Shown in pieces: positions 61,901-64,000 of a DNA stretch of 64,000 nucleotides (position 1 is its first letter; every line of letters starts with the position of its first letter). Made by a program: the position numbers and the translations under genes. The notes beneath the pieces were generated by a model that ran no database searches, was not told where the DNA came from, and saw only the letters and a program-made list of their open reading frames with translations. This DNA is from Ehretia macrophylla (lineage: Eukaryota > Streptophyta > Magnoliopsida > Boraginales > Ehretiaceae). The stretch lies in the NCBI GenBank assembly GCA_037974665.1, contig CM075773.1:29791853-29855852 (forward strand), in the 5' to 3' direction.

Positions 61901-62934
61901 AACAGGCGCAACAGAGCAGGTTAGGTGCCCTCATCGTAGAGCTCTCAGAGTGTTTTCCAACTGTATGTTGTGCGCCGCATAACTCCTAACGAATACAAAG
62001 TTATGGGCACCAAAACGATGGATACCTGGTCACAAGCCCCACGCCCTCTGTTTGAGGGCGCAGCCTCTACGTGAAGTGAAGTTGTCTTGCACAAGATGCC
62101 GTGGGATTCGGTAATAGAAATGTGACGGATTAGGCTGTCGTCCTTTTCGCGGCTCACGACGTACGATCCTGGACGGAAAAATAGCGCAAAAGAAGAAAAT
62201 TGTCCCAAAACTGGTGAAAACGTTCGATTTTGGGCTCCGAAAATAGGTACAGCTGAGCAGGCTGGGTACCCATGTTGTAGAGCGCTCAGAGAGCTTTTCA
62301 ACGGTATGCTGTGCGCTGCGTAACTCCTAACGGATCAAAAGTTATAGGCACCGGAGCGATGGATACCCCGTCACAAGCCCCACGCCCTATGTTTGCGTGC
62401 CCAGCCTCTACGTGAAGTGAAGTGGTCTTGCCCAATGTACCGTGTGATTCGATAATAGAAATGTGGTGGATTAGGTTGTCGTCCTTTTCGCGGCTCACGA
62501 CATCCGATCCGGGATGAAAAAACTGCGCAAAAGAATAAAAGTGTCCCAAAACTTTTGAAAATGTTCAATTTTAGGCTCCGAAAATAGGCGGAACCGAGCA
62601 GGCTAGGTGCCCCAATCGTAGAGCTCTCGGAGACCTTTCTAACGGTATGCTGTGCGCTGCGTTACTCCTTACGGATCAAAAGTTATAAGCACCGAAGCGA
62701 CAGATACCTAGTCACAAGCCCCACGCCCTCTGTTTGCGGGCCCAGCCTCTATGTGACGTAAAGTTGTCTTACCCAAGGTGCCATGTGATTCGAAATAGAA
62801 ATGTGATAGATTAGGCTGTCGTCCTTTTCGCGGCTCACGACATACGATCCCGGACGGAAAAAGAGCGCAAAAGAAGAAAAGTGTCCCAAAACTGATGAAA
62901 ACATTCGATTTTGGGCTCCGAAAACAGGCGCAGC
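55978..62934. repeat. Satellite array 5, ~20 monomers
   Basis: GTAGAGCTCT sites at about 56143, 56483, 56824, 57168, 57506, 57847, 58188, 58531, 58871, 59213, 59550, 59898, 60236, 60574, 60916, 61254, 61598, 61938, 62279 and 62617. The first 14 monomers parallel 10.1-14.8 kb of array 1. After about 60.9 kb the closest relatives shift to about 17.1-17.8 kb (for example GGATCACGACGCACGATCC at 61131 and 17655), offset by an integral number of monomers. It ends at CAGGCGCAGC against an LTR. Confidence 0.95.
62930..62934. other. Left target-site sequence GCAGC
   Basis: Satellite bases directly outside the LTR start, at the same monomer position as at 19455 and 35326. The right end lies outside the window. 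Confidence 0.5.
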
Positions 62935-64000
62935 TGTCACGCCCCTACCCGACCTATGGAGGTCAGACTAAGATGTGATCTAAACATTTATATCATTTCC
63001 CATACTTAATCGTTCATTAAGGTTTAACACTTAACGTTAGCCTAGAACTCCAAAAATTCTCCGAAAAACCGGCAGCATAACGGTTGTAATTGACTCCTTA
63101 GTTTGACCTAATTTCCTAAACGCCACAGAACTTTCAATCTCAAATTCGATTCCAACTAAGATTACTATTTATCACCAATTGAAATGCCTACTAGTTATCT
63201 TAAAGTCTCGTTTGATTAACAACCTAGCATGATAACTATGTCTCGTTTGTTTGTCAATCCCTGTTACAAAAGTACTTGTTGATCTTAGCTTACCAATGAG
63301 TACCTGCTTAAGATTGGATAGATTCATTTTACTTAACTCTTACCTAGTACTTCATAAGCCTGCCGTAGATACCAATCAAAGTAGCAAAACGAGCAATAGG
63401 GCGTCTGTCTAGTTAATATCGGTACAAATCAAAATTAGACCCCAAATTACAACCGGGGTCATTTACAATAACAACAAGTAACATAAGAAATAGTCTTCAA
63501 AGCAACATATCGTTCACAAAATAGCCACAGTCAAGTAAGGCACGTAGAGCAGGCAATCACTCCAAAGAGTCATCGATAGTCACGTTATCCTCAGGTATCT
63601 ATTCCTGATCTTATTCACCTGAGATGATAAAAGAGGGTGAATCCTTATGAACTCAGCGAGGGGAAACGAGAAATAAGTTTTGAAACTCATTTTCCGGTTC
63701 AACTTATGAAAAACCCTTTTTGCAACCATGAACGTATCACAAGTAAGTACATAATGTAATGTAAAAGTAAAAGAACACAATTACCCATCTTTCCTCCCCG
63801 AGATCCTCTAGGAATCAAGCGAGAGTACTTATACACATAGTGAAAAGGATACAGTAAGCTTTTGCTCCCAATTCGTTTCCAATATCAGTTGTTGCAGCCG
63901 ACTTCAAATCATCCACTTATCACGCCAAATGGGTGTACTCCGGATGTACCCCGAAATCCTACGACCTAACTCTCTGAGGAAGTCTAGCCCCCAAGCGAGA
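62935..64000 (-). repeat. LTR, subfamily X, cut by the window edge
   Basis: Starts TGTCACGCCCCTACCCGACC and runs collinearly with the LTR at 19460 (about 96% alike over 200 bp by eye). Includes the conserved short frame at about 63614-63690. Its right part is beyond the window, so solo LTR or full element cannot be decided. Confidence 0.9.

Noticed and set aside
1..64000. tRNA, rRNA or host protein-coding genes
   Set aside because: No tRNA-like cloverleaf, rRNA segment or host domain was seen. The only tRNA-related sequences are the two primer binding sites.

Overview
The window is plant nuclear heterochromatin. It holds no host gene that I can support. About half of it (roughly 31.7 kb) is a tandem satellite with a monomer of about 341 bp, present as five array segments (1-19459, 33640-35330, 42399-42664, 49042-52394 and about 55978-62934; about 92 monomers in all). 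The rest is one family of decayed Ty3/gypsy LTR retrotransposons. The gag-pol domain order, a PBS matching plant initiator tRNA-Met, LTRs of about 3.5 kb and a chromodomain-like C-terminus after integrase point to a chromovirus, most like the Tekay/Del clade. This indicates a flowering plant (species not identifiable by eye) and a pericentromeric, centromeric or other heterochromatic block.

Layout. 1-19459: satellite array 1, about 57 monomers. 19460-33639: minus-strand element 1, made of a chimeric 3' LTR (two LTR subfamilies fused near 22802), gag-pol remains (25294-29780), PBS and a full 5' LTR. 33640-35330: satellite array 2. 35331-42398: a solo LTR interrupted by a second solo LTR (37340-40849) flanked by a perfect 5-bp duplication GATTT. 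42399-42664: a satellite scrap. 42665-49041: plus-strand element 2, with a truncated 5' LTR, PBS and gag-pol up to the first part of integrase, ending abruptly in the last 28 bp of an LTR. 49042-52394: satellite array 4. 52395-55964: a solo-like LTR that keeps its polypurine tract. About 55978-62934: satellite array 5. 62935-64000: the start of another LTR, cut by the window edge.

Both gag-pol copies are dead. Each has eight premature stops and one single-base frameshift. Fifteen of the sixteen stops can be explained by C-to-T change on one strand or the other, as expected for methylated DNA that has deaminated.

Most notable: four LTR/satellite junctions, from two LTR subfamilies, fall on the same base of the 341-bp monomer and in the same orientation. 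About 14 consecutive monomers of array 1 (10.1-14.8 kb) reappear in the same order in array 5 (56.0-60.7 kb). The array shows three- and six-monomer higher-order periods, and a 47-bp-deleted monomer variant recurs near the left end. All comparisons were made by eye without alignment software.
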